A stretch of 64,000 nt of DNA, taken from positions 62,001 to 126,000 of the forward strand of contig JBBFKY010000001.1 of NCBI GenBank assembly GCA_037481875.1. The letters run 5' to 3'. Below are positions 24,984-34,213 of the stretch, piece after piece. The position numbers and the translations under genes are program-made. The DNA is from Desulfosoma sp. (GTDB lineage: Bacteria > Desulfobacterota > Syntrophobacteria > Syntrophobacterales > DSM-9756). A model generated the notes under the pieces. The model was not told the DNA's origin and searched no databases. It saw only the letters and a list, made by a program, of their open reading frames with translations. Each line of letters opens with the position of its first letter. The first letter of the stretch is position 1.

Positions 24984-26936
24984 TTACCGACGTTGCAGCA
25001 AACGGTCCACGGGAAGATAGACGGCGCCCATGCGGCGCGCGATTTCATACGAGCAGCCTCCGGCCATGGGATCCAGTTCCGTGTCCACAAAAATGGCTTG
25101 AATCCCCAGCCTTTTAATTTCCCGCGCATAATGAAAGGTTTCATCCACAGGATCGGCCCCGAAGGCGCTCATGTTCGGACGGCCGTCGGAAAAGAGAAGC
25201 ATCACGGGCACGGTTTCCGGATTTTTTCGTTTTTCTTGAAGAAGCAACCGAAGCCCGAGGTGAAGTCCCAGAGCAAGAGGCGTACGGCCTCCTACGGGCA
25301 AGGTATCCACAGCCGTAGCGGCATCTCGAATATTGTGGGTAAGCGGCAGCAAGACTTCGGCCGTGGTGTGCCGAAACGTGACGATGCCCAGTTTATCGCG
25401 ACGCAGGTAAAGATCCTGCAACAATGCGTCAATAACCCCTTTGGTGATGGACATGCGGTCATTGCTTCGCATGCTCGCGCTGGAATCCACCACCATCACC
25501 AGGGAAAGGCCTGTTTTTCGAGATCTTTTGCGAAGCCGAATATCGTGGGGGGCCAAAACAGGCCGGCCATTGGCCGTAGGATTTCCGTTGCGACGGCCGG
25601 CTTGATACGGAGCGGCGGCCCTCAAAGTGCCGAGAAGCGAGAGATCGACGGTGTGTTCCCCCGCTATGGGCCATCTCGACCCGTGGACGGTTCCTGAATG
25701 TTTCGCCAAGGGAAGCAGAAACCGTCTTCCCGGATGGGTGCCCGGCTGAAGGCGATGCCAAGGCATGTGAGCCAGAAGGGTGCGACTGGTCGGGCATAGA
25801 TGGGTGACACATTCCACGGGAGACATGGAATGCTTGGCTTTGGGGGAGGCCTTAGGGACATTGTGGTGCACAGGAACCCAAGGCTGCGGTTCTCCGGCTC
25901 CCGTGCCGGCTTCCGATTTCAGGAGCTCCTTCAGTTTTTCCTCATCCAGTTCGGCTTTTTCCAAAGGCGTTTTTTTCACGCGATGCGGCAGAGCCAGACG
26001 GGCCGCCAGATGAAGATCGTCCTCGGTCACACTGGTTCGACCTTCCAAAGCCGAGTGCGCTCGTGCCGCCTTGATCATGGCGATGTCGGCTCGATGCCCA
26101 TCGGTTCCCATGGCCACAGCGATTCGAGAAGCCAATTGCAGAAGATCCTCGGTGAGGGTGACGGTGTGGAGTCGTTGTCGAGCCGACTGAATCTTTTGAG
26201 CCAGAGCCTGATCCTGTTCAGCCCACCGAGACCGAAAACCTTCCGGATCCGCTTCAAACGCCAGCCGACGTTTGATGATTTCCACGCGTTCTTCCAAGGA
26301 TTCAATGCTTCGTATGGTCACCGAAAGCCCGAATCGATCCAAAAGCTGAGGCCGAAGGTCCCCTTCTTCCGGGTTCATGGTGCCCACCAGAATGAACCGG
26401 CTGGCATGACTGAAACTGATTCCTTCCCTTTCCACCACATTGCGACCTGAAGCGGCCGCATCCAGGAAAAGATCCACGATCTGATCGTTCAACAGGTTGA
26501 CCTCGTCCACATAAAGAATCCCGCGGTGAGCTTCGGCTAGAAGACCGGGTTCAAAGGCTTTGACGCCCGTTTTCAGGGCCTTTTCGATGTCGATGGTTCC
26601 TAAAAGTCGGTCTTCCGTTGTCCCGATAGGCAGATTGACCAGACGCACAGGTCTTTCCACGACGGGAAGGTTTTGCCCGGAAGCAACCTTTTCACGGCAC
26701 CAAGGGCACAAGTTTTCGACGATTTCAGGGTCACAGCGAAACGGGCAGTTTTCCACGACGCGAATGGTGGGCAAGAGATCCGCCAGAGCCCGCACCCCCG
26801 TGGATTTAGCCGTCCCTCGTTCCCCTTTGATGAGCACACCCCCCAGGGACGGATCCACCACGTTAAGAAGCAGGGCCTTTTTCATAAGGTCCTGCCCTAC
26901 GAGAGCCGAAAAAGGAAAGGTCCGTTCCGTTGCCAT
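24984..26936 (-). CDS. Single-chain ChlI/ChlD-like metal chelatase subunit (AAA+ plus VWA)
   Basis: From the ATG 26936 the protein has 650 residues; the frame is open further upstream without homology. Residues 1-340 are a ChlI/BchI AAA+ ATPase: LVGQDLMKKALLLNVVDPSLGGVLIKG, Walker A GERGTAKST (38-46), GTIDIEKAL, Walker B ILYVDEVNLLNDQ and GTMNPEEG. A variable Pro-rich linker leads to a ChlD-type VWA domain (480-650) with an intact MIDAS (Asp484-Ser486-Ser488 in VMVVDSSASM, later LLFSDGRPN). Such fusions partner with CobN-like subunits for cobalt or magnesium insertion. No large chelatase subunit is adjacent. Cobalamin synthesis would fit the B12-dependent mutase nearby, by inference. Confidence 0.88.
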   Translation of the reverse strand: MATERTFPFSALVGQDLMKKALLLNVVDPSLGGVLIKGERGTAKSTGVRALADLLPTIRVVENCPFRCDPEIVENLCPWCREKVASGQNLPVVERPVRLVNLPIGTTEDRLLGTIDIEKALKTGVKAFEPGLLAEAHRGILYVDEVNLLNDQIVDLFLDAAASGRNVVEREGISFSHASRFILVGTMNPEEGDLRPQLLDRFGLSVTIRSIESLEERVEIIKRRLAFEADPEGFRSRWAEQDQALAQKIQSARQRLHTVTLTEDLLQLASRIAVAMGTDGHRADIAMIKAARAHSALEGRTSVTEDDLHLAARLALPHRVKKTPLEKAELDEEKLKELLKSEAGTGAGEPQPWVPVHHNVPKASPKAKHSMSPVECVTHLCPTSRTLLAHMPWHRLQPGTHPGRRFLLPLAKHSGTVHGSRWPIAGEHTVDLSLLGTLRAAAPYQAGRRNGNPTANGRPVLAPHDIRLRKRSRKTGLSLVMVVDSSASMRSNDRMSITKGVIDALLQDLYLRRDKLGIVTFRHTTAEVLLPLTHNIRDAATAVDTLPVGGRTPLALGLHLGLRLLLQEKRKNPETVPVMLLFSDGRPNMSAFGADPVDETFHYAREIKRLGIQAIFVDTELDPMAGGCSYEIARRMGAVYLPVDRLLQRR

Positions 26937-27107
26937 GGCATCCACTTTTTGAATTCTTGAAAAGAATCCTCGTCTGCGAGTCGACGATGGGACACGTGCC
27001 GAAGACGCGGGCCCAAGGCCCGCTCTTGCGGCTAAACCATGGCGTGCTCCCACCGTATGACACACGCCTCAAAGTCGGTTTCAGGCATGGGCCCTTGTTG
27101 GCTCCCT

Positions 27108-27518
27108 CTAATGATCTTTGCGTTCACACAGTTCTACGAGAACGCCGTAAGTGGACTTGGGATGCAAAAAGGCGATACGGGCCCCTCCAGCACCCTTTCT
27201 CGGCGTTTGATCAATCAACTGAACCCCCTGGGCTTTCAGTTCTTCCAGGGCCGCCTCGATGTTGTCCACTCGAAACGCGATATGGTGCACGCCTTCACCT
27301 TTTTTTTCAATGAATTTGGCTACAGGCCCGTCCGGAGCCGTGGATTCCAGAAGTTCCACTTCCGTGTCTCCAACGGGGAAAAAGGCCGTGGTGACCTTTT
27401 GTTCTTCCACGGTTTCCCGGCCGTGATCGGGCAGGCCCAGAAGCTGGTGGTAGAGTTTTTGGGCTTCGTCGATGGATTTGACGGCTATGCCGATGTGGTC
27501 CACTTTGAGTACTTTCAT
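27108..27518 (-). CDS. mce: Methylmalonyl-CoA epimerase
   Basis: A 136-residue VOC-fold enzyme that interconverts (R)- and (S)-methylmalonyl-CoA. It starts MKVLKVDHIGIAVKSIDEA after AGGAGG. The metal ligands of the family are visible: His8 in the first strand, His in GEGVHHIAFRVDN, and the C-terminal Glu in YGVLVELCE. LLESTAPDGPVAKFIEKKGEG is the typical epimerase segment. Length matches the family (about 135). It is part of a broken methylmalonyl cluster: the mutase and MeaB genes lie just upstream on the same strand, separated from it by repeat element C. Confidence 0.95.
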   Translation of the reverse strand: MKVLKVDHIGIAVKSIDEAQKLYHQLLGLPDHGRETVEEQKVTTAFFPVGDTEVELLESTAPDGPVAKFIEKKGEGVHHIAFRVDNIEAALEELKAQGVQLIDQTPRKGAGGARIAFLHPKSTYGVLVELCERKDH

Positions 27519-27595
27519 GGGAGTCCTCCTTTGATGTGGGTGCATTGGGGTTGGTTTGTTCGTTTGCTTGGGTTTTGGGTTGTCGATGATTGTTT

Positions 27596-27943
27596 TTAAG
27601 AAGGCACCGCAGAGACGCGGAGGGCGCGGAGGCAGGGGCGCCCTGCCGTGCGCCCCTGCGTGGGCTGTGGCGCTGAGACGCCGCCACAGCCCACGGGCCG
27701 GCGCCTTCGGCGCCGATCAGTTTTGCTTTTTCGGCCCTTGGAGAAAAGGGGTAAAGGTTCCTGTCGCTTGAAAGCCATCCCACGTAGGTGAAGTTCATAG
27801 ACCAGGCACTCTTCGTAGACGGATTCCAAAAGGCCTGGCCCTAGGTGCCGATGCACTTCAATGGCCGCTCCGATCCCCTTGGATGTGAGTTCGTTCAGAT
27901 CCATGGTGCGTTCTAGGCTATGGGCTGCGGCGCCGCGGCGCAA
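27596..27943 (-). pseudogene. Truncated GxxExxY-family protein, copy C
   Basis: The 115-residue frame has an N-terminal portion MDLNELTSKGIGAAIEVHR, LGPGLLESVYEECLVYEL, RGMAFKRQEPLPLF, closest of the three to intact family members (Glu-Val-His-Arg and Val-Tyr-Glu-Glu preserved). Again the family match stops near residue 58 and is followed by KSKTDRRRRR and repeat-encoded residues (LRALRVSAVPS is simply the translated element end). The upstream in-frame MRRGAAAHSLERT is also element sequence. The nuclease core strands are missing. Confidence 0.65.
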
Positions 27944-27989
27944 GAACCCGGCCGCCCGAAACTTCTGTGTTCTCTGTGCCTCTGCGGTG
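27605..27989. mobile_element. Repeat element C with CCGCAGAG-type inverted ends, between mce and meaB
   Basis: The copy begins CACCGCAGAGACGCGGAGG and ends CTTCTGTGTTCTCTGTGCCTCTGCGGTG, 3 nt short of the meaB stop codon. At 385 bp it is the same unit as A and B, carrying the truncated GxxExxY frame and a CGGCGCCGCGGCGC block near 27929-27942. It splits what is elsewhere commonly a contiguous mutase-MeaB-epimerase group. Its left flank (27519-27604) is G/T-rich and ends TTTTTAAGAAGG, as before element B. Confidence 0.68.
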
Positions 27990-27992
27990 CAA

Positions 27993-28943
27993 TCACTCCT
28001 TCAACCATCGCGAAACCACTTCGCGCATGATCCGATAAGGGCTGCGCCTCTTGGACGCGATTTCTTCCACCAGGCTGTCCAGTTGACCGTCACTGCTTAG
28101 GCGACGCAGAAGGCGTCGGTAAAGTTCTCCGTGAATCATCTGAAGGGTTTGTTCCCGAGCGCGTCGAAGACGCTTTTCCACAAGGGTTCCGGAGGATTCC
28201 AGAAAACGCCGATGTTCTTCGATGGCCTGCACCAGCGTGTCCACACCTTGGTCTTCCACGGCCACCGTTTTCACGACCGGCGGTTTCCACAGGCGTTCCT
28301 TGATATGGGCATCCTGTTCCACGCGGGATGTGACCTCCGCGTAGAGTTGGTTGGTTCCGGGCCGATCCGCCTTATTGATCACAAAAATGTCGGCGATTTC
28401 CATCACCCCGGCCTTCATGCTTTGGATAGTGTCCCCAAGTCCGGGTACCAGCACAAGGCAGGTGGTGTCGGCCAATCGAATGATGTCCACTTCGTCTTGG
28501 CCGACTCCGACGGTTTCGATAAGGATCACATCCTTCCCGGAAGCATCCAGAACCTTAGCCACTTCCCCCGTCGCCTTGGCAAGCCCTCCCAGGTATCCTC
28601 GTGAGGCCATGCTGCGAATGAACACACCAGGATCCGTGGACAGACGGCTCATCCGCACACGATCCCCCAGAACCGCTCCGCCCGTAAAAGGACTGCTGGG
28701 ATCCACGGCGATAATACCCACCGTGAGATCTTTTTTTCGCAAGGCGAAGGCGAGTTTGTCCGTCAGGGTACTCTTGCCGGCTCCTGGAGATCCCGTAATC
28801 CCCACCGTGTAGGCTCGACCCGTGTGCGGGTAGAGTTGTTCCATGACATCCAAGGCGCGCTCATCCTCGTCTTCCAGCCAACTGATCAGCCGCGCCACAG
28901 CCCTCGGGGAACCTTCCAGAATCTGTTGAGCGTAATCCTGCAT
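27993..28943 (-). CDS. meaB: Methylmalonyl-CoA mutase-associated GTPase MeaB
   Basis: A 316-residue G3E-family GTPase (ArgK/MeaB) that protects and reloads B12-dependent methylmalonyl-CoA mutase. The ATG 28943 follows GCGGAGG. Walker A GSPGAGKST is at 51-59, the Mg-binding switch includes IAVDPSSPFTGGAVLGDRVRM, ETVGVGQDE is the switch II motif, and NKAD gives guanine specificity. The C-terminal dimerisation helices are present. It lies 10 nt downstream of the mutase small-subunit gene and is expected to be co-transcribed with both mutase genes. Confidence 0.96.
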   Translation of the reverse strand: MQDYAQQILEGSPRAVARLISWLEDEDERALDVMEQLYPHTGRAYTVGITGSPGAGKSTLTDKLAFALRKKDLTVGIIAVDPSSPFTGGAVLGDRVRMSRLSTDPGVFIRSMASRGYLGGLAKATGEVAKVLDASGKDVILIETVGVGQDEVDIIRLADTTCLVLVPGLGDTIQSMKAGVMEIADIFVINKADRPGTNQLYAEVTSRVEQDAHIKERLWKPPVVKTVAVEDQGVDTLVQAIEEHRRFLESSGTLVEKRLRRAREQTLQMIHGELYRRLLRRLSSDGQLDSLVEEIASKRRSPYRIMREVVSRWLKE

Positions 28944-28953
28944 GCATCCTCCG

Positions 28954-29361
28954 CTAATCGCGGCGGCGAACATTTTGTTTGATAAATTCCACAATCTTGG
29001 CCGTGGGGGTTCCCGGACCGAAGATTTCGGCCACTCCCGCCTTTTTCAGTTCCGGCACATCTTCCGACGGGATAATGCCGCCGCCGACCACCAGAACATC
29101 GTCGAGACCTTTTTCCTTGAGAAGCTGGACCACTCGAGGGAAGAAATACATGTGCACGCCTGAAAGGCTGGAAAGTCCTACCACGTCGGCGTCTTCCTGC
29201 AAAGCGGTTTCCACGATCATTTCCGGAGTTTGCCGAAGCCCCGTGTACACCACTTCCATACCGGCTTCCGCAAAAATGCGGGCCAAGAGCTTAGCGCCGC
29301 GATCATGGCCGTCCAGGCCGGGTTTAGCCACGATGATCTTGATCTTGCGTTCCTGTGCCAT
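28954..29361 (-). CDS. mcmA2: Methylmalonyl-CoA mutase, cobalamin-binding subunit
   Basis: A 135-residue stand-alone B12-binding domain. [16 protein letters not shown] (13-28) contains the DxHxxG motif, with His19 as the lower cobalt ligand. [11 protein letters not shown] and [17 protein letters not shown] supply the Ser and Gly-Gly loops that hold the nucleotide tail. The ATG 29361 is preceded by GAAGGAG. It pairs with the catalytic subunit encoded at 29412-31091, as in archaea and many Desulfobacterota where the mutase is split. The 50-nt gap to that gene contains one arm of the CCGCAGAG repeat. Confidence 0.95.
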   Translation of the reverse strand: MAQERKIKIIVAKPGLDGHDRGAKLLARIFAEAGMEVVYTGLRQTPEMIVETALQEDADVVGLSSLSGVHMYFFPRVVQLLKEKGLDDVLVVGGGIIPSEDVPELKKAGVAEIFGPGTPTAKIVEFIKQNVRRRD

Positions 29362-29374
29362 GGCTGTGACTCCT

Positions 29375-29402
29375 TCTCTGCGCTCTCTGCACCTCTGCGG
29401 TG
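29375..29402. repeat. Solo CCGCAGAG-type repeat arm between the mutase genes
   Basis: CTCTGCGCTCTCTGCACCTCTGCGGTG matches the right end of elements A and C with few differences, but no interior or second arm is present. It fills most of the 50-nt gap between the mutase subunit genes and ends about 3 nt from the ribosome site of the small subunit gene. It may be a relic left by excision or recombination. Confidence 0.6.
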
Positions 29403-29411
29403 AAATTTTCC

Positions 29412-31091
29412 CTACACGAATTCCTTCGGCCGGTATTCCCCGAAGATTTCCCGCCATACATCGCAGATTTCGCCGATGGTGGCTCGGGCTTTCACAGCTT
29501 CAATCACGGCCGGCATAACATTTTCATCCGACTGGGACACTTCACGCAGCTTGTCCAGAGCCGCTTTCCATTTAGCCTGGTCTCTTTCGGCGCGTAACTT
29601 TTGAAGCTTGGCCGCTTCAATTTCCCCGACTTTCATGTCCACCTTGAGCAGGTTTGTGGGTTCAGGTTCTTCCATGGTGTATTTATTGATTCCCACATAA
29701 ACCCTCTCTCCTGACTCGATTTCCTTCTGAAATCGGTAGGCGCTGTCTTGAATTTCCTTCTGGATATAGCCTTGTTCGATGGCGGCAAGGGTCCCGCCCA
29801 TGGCATCGATCTTTTTGATGTATTCTTCGATTTCCGCTTCGATTTTATCCGTCATGGCTTCTACGAAGTAAGATCCGGCCAAAGGATCGATGGTATCCGT
29901 AGCGCCGCTTTCTTCGGCCACGATCTGCTGGGTGCGCAGGGCGACCGTCACCGCTTCCTGTGTGGGCAGACACAGGGCTTCATCATAGGAATTGGTGTGC
30001 AGGGACTGGCATCCTCCCAGGGCCGCCGCATAAGCCTGCAAGGCCACGCGAACGATATTGTTCAGAGGCTGCTGAGCCGTCAGGGTGACTCCGCCCGTCT
30101 GCACATGGTAACGCATCATCATGGACCGTGGGTCTTTGGCTCCGAAGCGTTCCTTCATGATACGAGCCCACACTCGCCGACCTGCTCGGAACTTGGCCAC
30201 TTCTTCCAAAACGTTGGTGAACGCGTTGAAGAAGAAGCTTAGGCGCGGGGCGAAACTGTCCACGGCAAGTCCTCGATCCACACAAGCCTGCACATAAGCG
30301 ATACCGTCGGCGATGGTAAAAGCCATTTCCTGCGCCGCTGTGGATCCCGCTTCGCGAATGTGGTAGCCGCTGATGGAAATGGTGTTCCATTTGGGAACGT
30401 TTTTGAAGCAGTAATCGATAAGATCCACCGTGAGGCGCATGCTGGGTTTGGGCGGAAAGATGTACTGGCCGCGGCAGATAATTTCTTTGAGGATATCGTT
30501 CTGGACCGTCCCGCCCACCTTGTCAAAAGGAACCCCCTGTTCTTCGGCGATGGCCAGATACATGGCCAGAAGCACCGTAGCCGGAGCGTTGATGGTCATA
30601 GATGTCGTGACCTTATCGAGCGGGATACCGTCGAAAAGGATTTTCATATCGTCCAGGGAATCGATGGCGACACCCACTTTACCCACTTCCCCCATGGACA
30701 GAGGATGATCGCTGTCATAGCCGGCCTGGGTGGGAAGATCGAACGCGACGCTTAAGCCCGTCTGACCTTGTTCCAAAAGGTAGCGATACCGAGCGTTGCT
30801 TTCTCGAGCGTTTCCGAACCCGGCATACTGGCGCATGGTCCAGAAGCGGCCTCGATACATCGTGGGCTGGACCCCTCGGGTAAAAGGGTACTGGCCCGGA
30901 TAGCCCAAATCCCGCTCATAGTCCATGCCCGACACATCCAAAGGCGTATAGAGCCTTTCTACGGGTGTTCCCGAAATGCTGGTAAAAACCTGTTTGCGTT
31001 CGGGTGCCTTGGGCAGGGTTTTGGCCAAAGTGGTTTTTTCCCAGTTGTCTTTTCCTGCCCGAATACGTTCCAGTGCCTTGTCGTCAAACAT
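29412..31091 (-). CDS. mcmA1: Methylmalonyl-CoA mutase, catalytic subunit
   Basis: The 559-residue TIM-barrel subunit catalyses the succinyl-CoA/(R)-methylmalonyl-CoA rearrangement. ATG 31091 follows [32 protein letters not shown] (about 60-85) and [17 protein letters not shown] are the substrate-tunnel motifs of methylmalonyl-CoA mutase. [40 protein letters not shown] and [18 protein letters not shown] complete the family pattern. The B12 domain is absent because it is encoded separately by the next gene. In a sulfate reducer or syntroph this step serves propionate oxidation or its reverse. Confidence 0.97.
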   Translation of the reverse strand: MFDDKALERIRAGKDNWEKTTLAKTLPKAPERKQVFTSISGTPVERLYTPLDVSGMDYERDLGYPGQYPFTRGVQPTMYRGRFWTMRQYAGFGNARESNARYRYLLEQGQTGLSVAFDLPTQAGYDSDHPLSMGEVGKVGVAIDSLDDMKILFDGIPLDKVTTSMTINAPATVLLAMYLAIAEEQGVPFDKVGGTVQNDILKEIICRGQYIFPPKPSMRLTVDLIDYCFKNVPKWNTISISGYHIREAGSTAAQEMAFTIADGIAYVQACVDRGLAVDSFAPRLSFFFNAFTNVLEEVAKFRAGRRVWARIMKERFGAKDPRSMMMRYHVQTGGVTLTAQQPLNNIVRVALQAYAAALGGCQSLHTNSYDEALCLPTQEAVTVALRTQQIVAEESGATDTIDPLAGSYFVEAMTDKIEAEIEEYIKKIDAMGGTLAAIEQGYIQKEIQDSAYRFQKEIESGERVYVGINKYTMEEPEPTNLLKVDMKVGEIEAAKLQKLRAERDQAKWKAALDKLREVSQSDENVMPAVIEAVKARATIGEICDVWREIFGEYRPKEFV

Positions 31092-31506
31092 GATGACCCT
31101 CCTCAATCGCTTTCCGCGTTGGCCCAAAAACGCTCGAGGCTTGCTGGAGCCACCGCTCCTTAAAGCCTTCAAGCGTCGAAAAAATTTTGTCGTGCACAAA
31201 GGATTGACAAAAACCGGAAACACTGGCAGGGACAATAGACATCGGCAAGCCCGCTCGACGAGGCATTTCGTTGAAGCATGCGATGTGCTGGCGGATTCGG
31301 CCTCGGGCCGATGCGGGTCTTGAGCCCGTCACGGTTCCTGTCCCGTTTGATACGTCCGAATGGGAATCGACCGATGGATAAGCCGCGTGAATTTTCACAA
31401 GGACCAATGACTTATACCTTGAGGGGTAAAGGGATGCAAGAGGGATGGTGAACAGGGCACATGTGTTTTTCCTGAAGCGACACCTGGAAAGGTAAAGGAC
31501 AAGACT
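31092..31506. other. Divergent intergenic region between mutase operon and moaE-like gene
   Basis: The 415-nt gap must hold the promoter of the mutase operon (minus) and of the MoaE gene (plus). A TTGACA at 31203 is present, but no -10 hexamer at suitable spacing follows, so I make no promoter call. No repeats or structured RNA, and no cobalamin riboswitch pattern, were recognised. The small frames here lack homology-like features. Confidence 0.35.
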
Positions 31507-31866
31507 ATGGTGACATTGCAAGGAATGATCGACGATTTGAAAAAGAAGCTGGATCCTGCCAAGGTCGGTATGTATGCCTGCCATAACGGCGTGGTGCGTG
31601 GCACCAGCCGGGATGGAGCTCCCGCGGTGGCTCTGGACATCGATTGCGATTGGGAAGCCTGGACCCGAGTGCTTTCCGAGGTTCGGTCTCGGCCGGGAAT
31701 TGCCGCCGTGGAAGCCTACCTGTACACGGGACGACGCCAGGTGGGTGATGATGTGTTGTTGATCGTGGTGGCCGGCGATATTCGAGAAAATGTCTTCCCC
31801 GTCCTGGAAGAGACGCTCAACAGGCTGAAAAAGGAAGCCGTCAAGAAGCGCGAGTGGCTGGCGTAG
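31507..31866 (+). CDS. MoaE-family molybdopterin synthase catalytic-subunit-like protein
   Basis: A short 119-residue protein. VGMYACHNGVVRGTSRDGAPA, then VEAYLYTGRRQVGDDVLLIVVAGDIRENVFPVLEETLNRLKKEAVKKREWL, follows the MoaE fold order: first strand with Gly-Val-Val-Arg, the V-x3-TG-x2-VGD segment, and the C-terminal Lys-Lys-Glu helix that carries the active Lys. It is shorter than E. coli MoaE (about 150) and lacks the long N-terminal excursion, a form common in Desulfobacterota. MoaD is not adjacent. It is a lone plus-strand gene with an AAGGAC ribosome site. Confidence 0.72.
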   Translation: MVTLQGMIDDLKKKLDPAKVGMYACHNGVVRGTSRDGAPAVALDIDCDWEAWTRVLSEVRSRPGIAAVEAYLYTGRRQVGDDVLLIVVAGDIRENVFPVLEETLNRLKKEAVKKREWLA

Positions 31867-32158
31867 AAGTTTGGAGAGAATCTAAGCAGGCGACGGTTTT
31901 CCAAGGGACCGGAGGACCTGCCGGTGAAACCAAGGACTCCTACTTCATTGGCTGTCAAACCGCCAATCTTGACGCTCTCAGAGCCTGCCCGAGAACCCAC
32001 TTGTCCCTGGGAGCTCGGGCGTCCGGCCAGAAAATAAGCCGGCCGAACGCCTTGTGCTTCAAGAGCGCAGTTTCGGGTTTACATGGGCGAGGCCCCGCCT
32101 CGTCCCTACCTTAAAAGGCATGGGATGCAGCGGTCGTTGTGCGTTCTTGGGCAAGCTC
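31867..32158. repeat. Intergenic region with a GGGCGAGGC palindrome
   Basis: GGGCGAGGC at 32085-32093 pairs with GCCTCGTCCC at 32097-32106 over a three-base loop, and is followed by CTACC as in the GGGCGGACA family. It lies between the convergent MoaE and coiled-coil genes and could terminate either transcript, though no U-tract is seen. The rest of the 292 nt shows nothing recognisable. Confidence 0.45.
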
Positions 32159-32983
32159 CTAGGCCACCCTGCGCTTAAGTTCAGCAAGATCGTATTCCAG
32201 CTTTAAAACCCGAGTCTCAAGCTCATGATATTCCTCCCGGCGCACTGTGACCTCATAGAGCCTTCCGTAGACACCTTCGATCTGGTGTAGGAGCTCTTCC
32301 CTAAGTGAAGCAATGCGCTCGTTAGTTTTATCGATGCGTTGTGTGAGGTCCATTCGGACAGCGTCGACGCGTGAGGTGAGTTCTTCTCTAAGGGTGTCAA
32401 TGCGCTGGTTGGATTCATCAATGCGTTCATTGGTCTTATCAATGCGTTCGTTGGTTTTATCAATGCGATGTGTAAGATCAACCCGGACATCATCGATGCG
32501 TTGTGTAAGTTCCGCTCGGACAGCATCGATGCGTTGTGTGAGGTCCATGCGGACACCCTCAATGCGTTGGGTGAGTTCTTCCCGGACAGCATCAATGCGT
32601 TGTGTGAGGTCCATGCGGACACCCTCAATGCGTTGGGTGAGTTCTTCCCGGACAGCATCAATGCGTTGTGTGAGGTCTACCCGGACAGCGTCGATACGCT
32701 CCGTGAGCTCTTCCCGGAGGGCGTCAATGCGCTCGTTGGTTTTATCAATGCGCTCGTTGGTTTTATCAATACGCTCGTTGGTCTTATCAATGCGATGTAT
32801 AAGCTCTTCCCGAATAGCATCGATGCGTCGGCTTTGATCCACCAGATGTGCATTGAGATCATCGAGGCGCCTGTGAACTGCGGCCAAATGTGTTTTCACC
32901 TCGGACTGCTCCTGCCGGATGTGGTCCAGTTCAGGAACAATCAATTCTTGCAAAGCCGCGCGAATGGCTTCTTTGATCTCCAT
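32159..32983 (-). CDS. Coiled-coil protein built of 7- and 11-residue tandem repeats
   Basis: The 274-residue protein starts at ATG 32983 (GGAAGGTG, 6-nt spacing; an in-frame GTG at 32992 is unlikely). No signal peptide or membrane helix. The N-terminus is helical; from about residue 55 it consists of repeats: heptads of the type Arg-Ile-Asp-Lys-Thr-Asn-Glu, then 11-residue units alternating REELTQRIDAV and RMDLTQRIEGV, then heptads again. The C-terminal YHELETRVLKLEYDLAELKRRVA is a more conventional coiled coil, probably for oligomerisation. A long parallel rod is predicted. Family unknown; similar proteins with variable repeat numbers are common in related bacteria as hypotheticals. Confidence 0.8.
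   Translation of the reverse strand: MEIKEAIRAALQELIVPELDHIRQEQSEVKTHLAAVHRRLDDLNAHLVDQSRRIDAIREELIHRIDKTNERIDKTNERIDKTNERIDALREELTERIDAVRVDLTQRIDAVREELTQRIEGVRMDLTQRIDAVREELTQRIEGVRMDLTQRIDAVRAELTQRIDDVRVDLTHRIDKTNERIDKTNERIDESNQRIDTLREELTSRVDAVRMDLTQRIDKTNERIASLREELLHQIEGVYGRLYEVTVRREEYHELETRVLKLEYDLAELKRRVA
32411..32791. repeat. In-frame tandem DNA repeats (21-, 33- and 66-bp)
   Basis: Within the coiled-coil gene, 32531-32596 and 32597-32662 are an exact 66-bp duplication, each made of two related 33-bp units. 32729-32749, 32750-32770 and 32771-32791 are three 21-bp units (first two identical, third differing at two bases). A further 21-bp array lies about 32411-32473. All periods are multiples of three, so the frame is kept when units are gained or lost. 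Confidence 0.85.
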
Positions 32984-33217
32984 AAGTTTCACCTTCCGTA
33001 GAGCGAATGGAGGCCAAGCTGAAATGCGCCGATTTATTTCCCTTTCCTCTTCTTTTTGTCACTACCTTTATCCTAAAGCCGATACCTTTGAAGGGTCAAG
33101 CAGCCTCTTTTTCCTCAACCCTCTTTGGGTGCATGGCTTTCATGAGGTGGTGAAATCTGTGGCCTTGACGACCTGGACGGGCTCACGAGGGAGTTTCACA
33201 ACAGGCTGAAAAAGAAA

Positions 33218-33241
33218 GGGGCACGGCCCACGCCGTGCCCC
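33218..33241 (-). terminator. Rho-independent terminator of the mdh operon
   Basis: Read on the minus strand, GGGGCACGGC, a four-base loop and GCCGTGCCCC form a 10-bp stem followed by TTTCTTTTT. It lies 22 nt beyond the malate dehydrogenase stop at 33263. Confidence 0.85.
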
Positions 33242-33262
33242 TCCACGCCAGTCCCACAACCT

Positions 33263-34213
<951 letters not shown>

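Noticed and set aside
24792-25697. Plus-strand open frame over the chelatase 3' end
   Set aside because: Antisense shadow of the VWA domain; the start lies in repeat element B.
31203-31239. TTGACA...GACAAT promoter toward moaE
   Set aside because: Spacing between the hexamers is 21 bases, too long for a sigma-70 promoter, and no other -10 fits.
28995-31506. Cobalamin riboswitch upstream of the B12-dependent mutase genes
   Set aside because: No B12-box-like conserved core or plausible multi-helix leader was seen in 31092-31506.
32400-32800. CRISPR-like array
   Set aside because: The repeats are contiguous 21/33/66-bp units without spacers and keep the reading frame of a coiled-coil protein.
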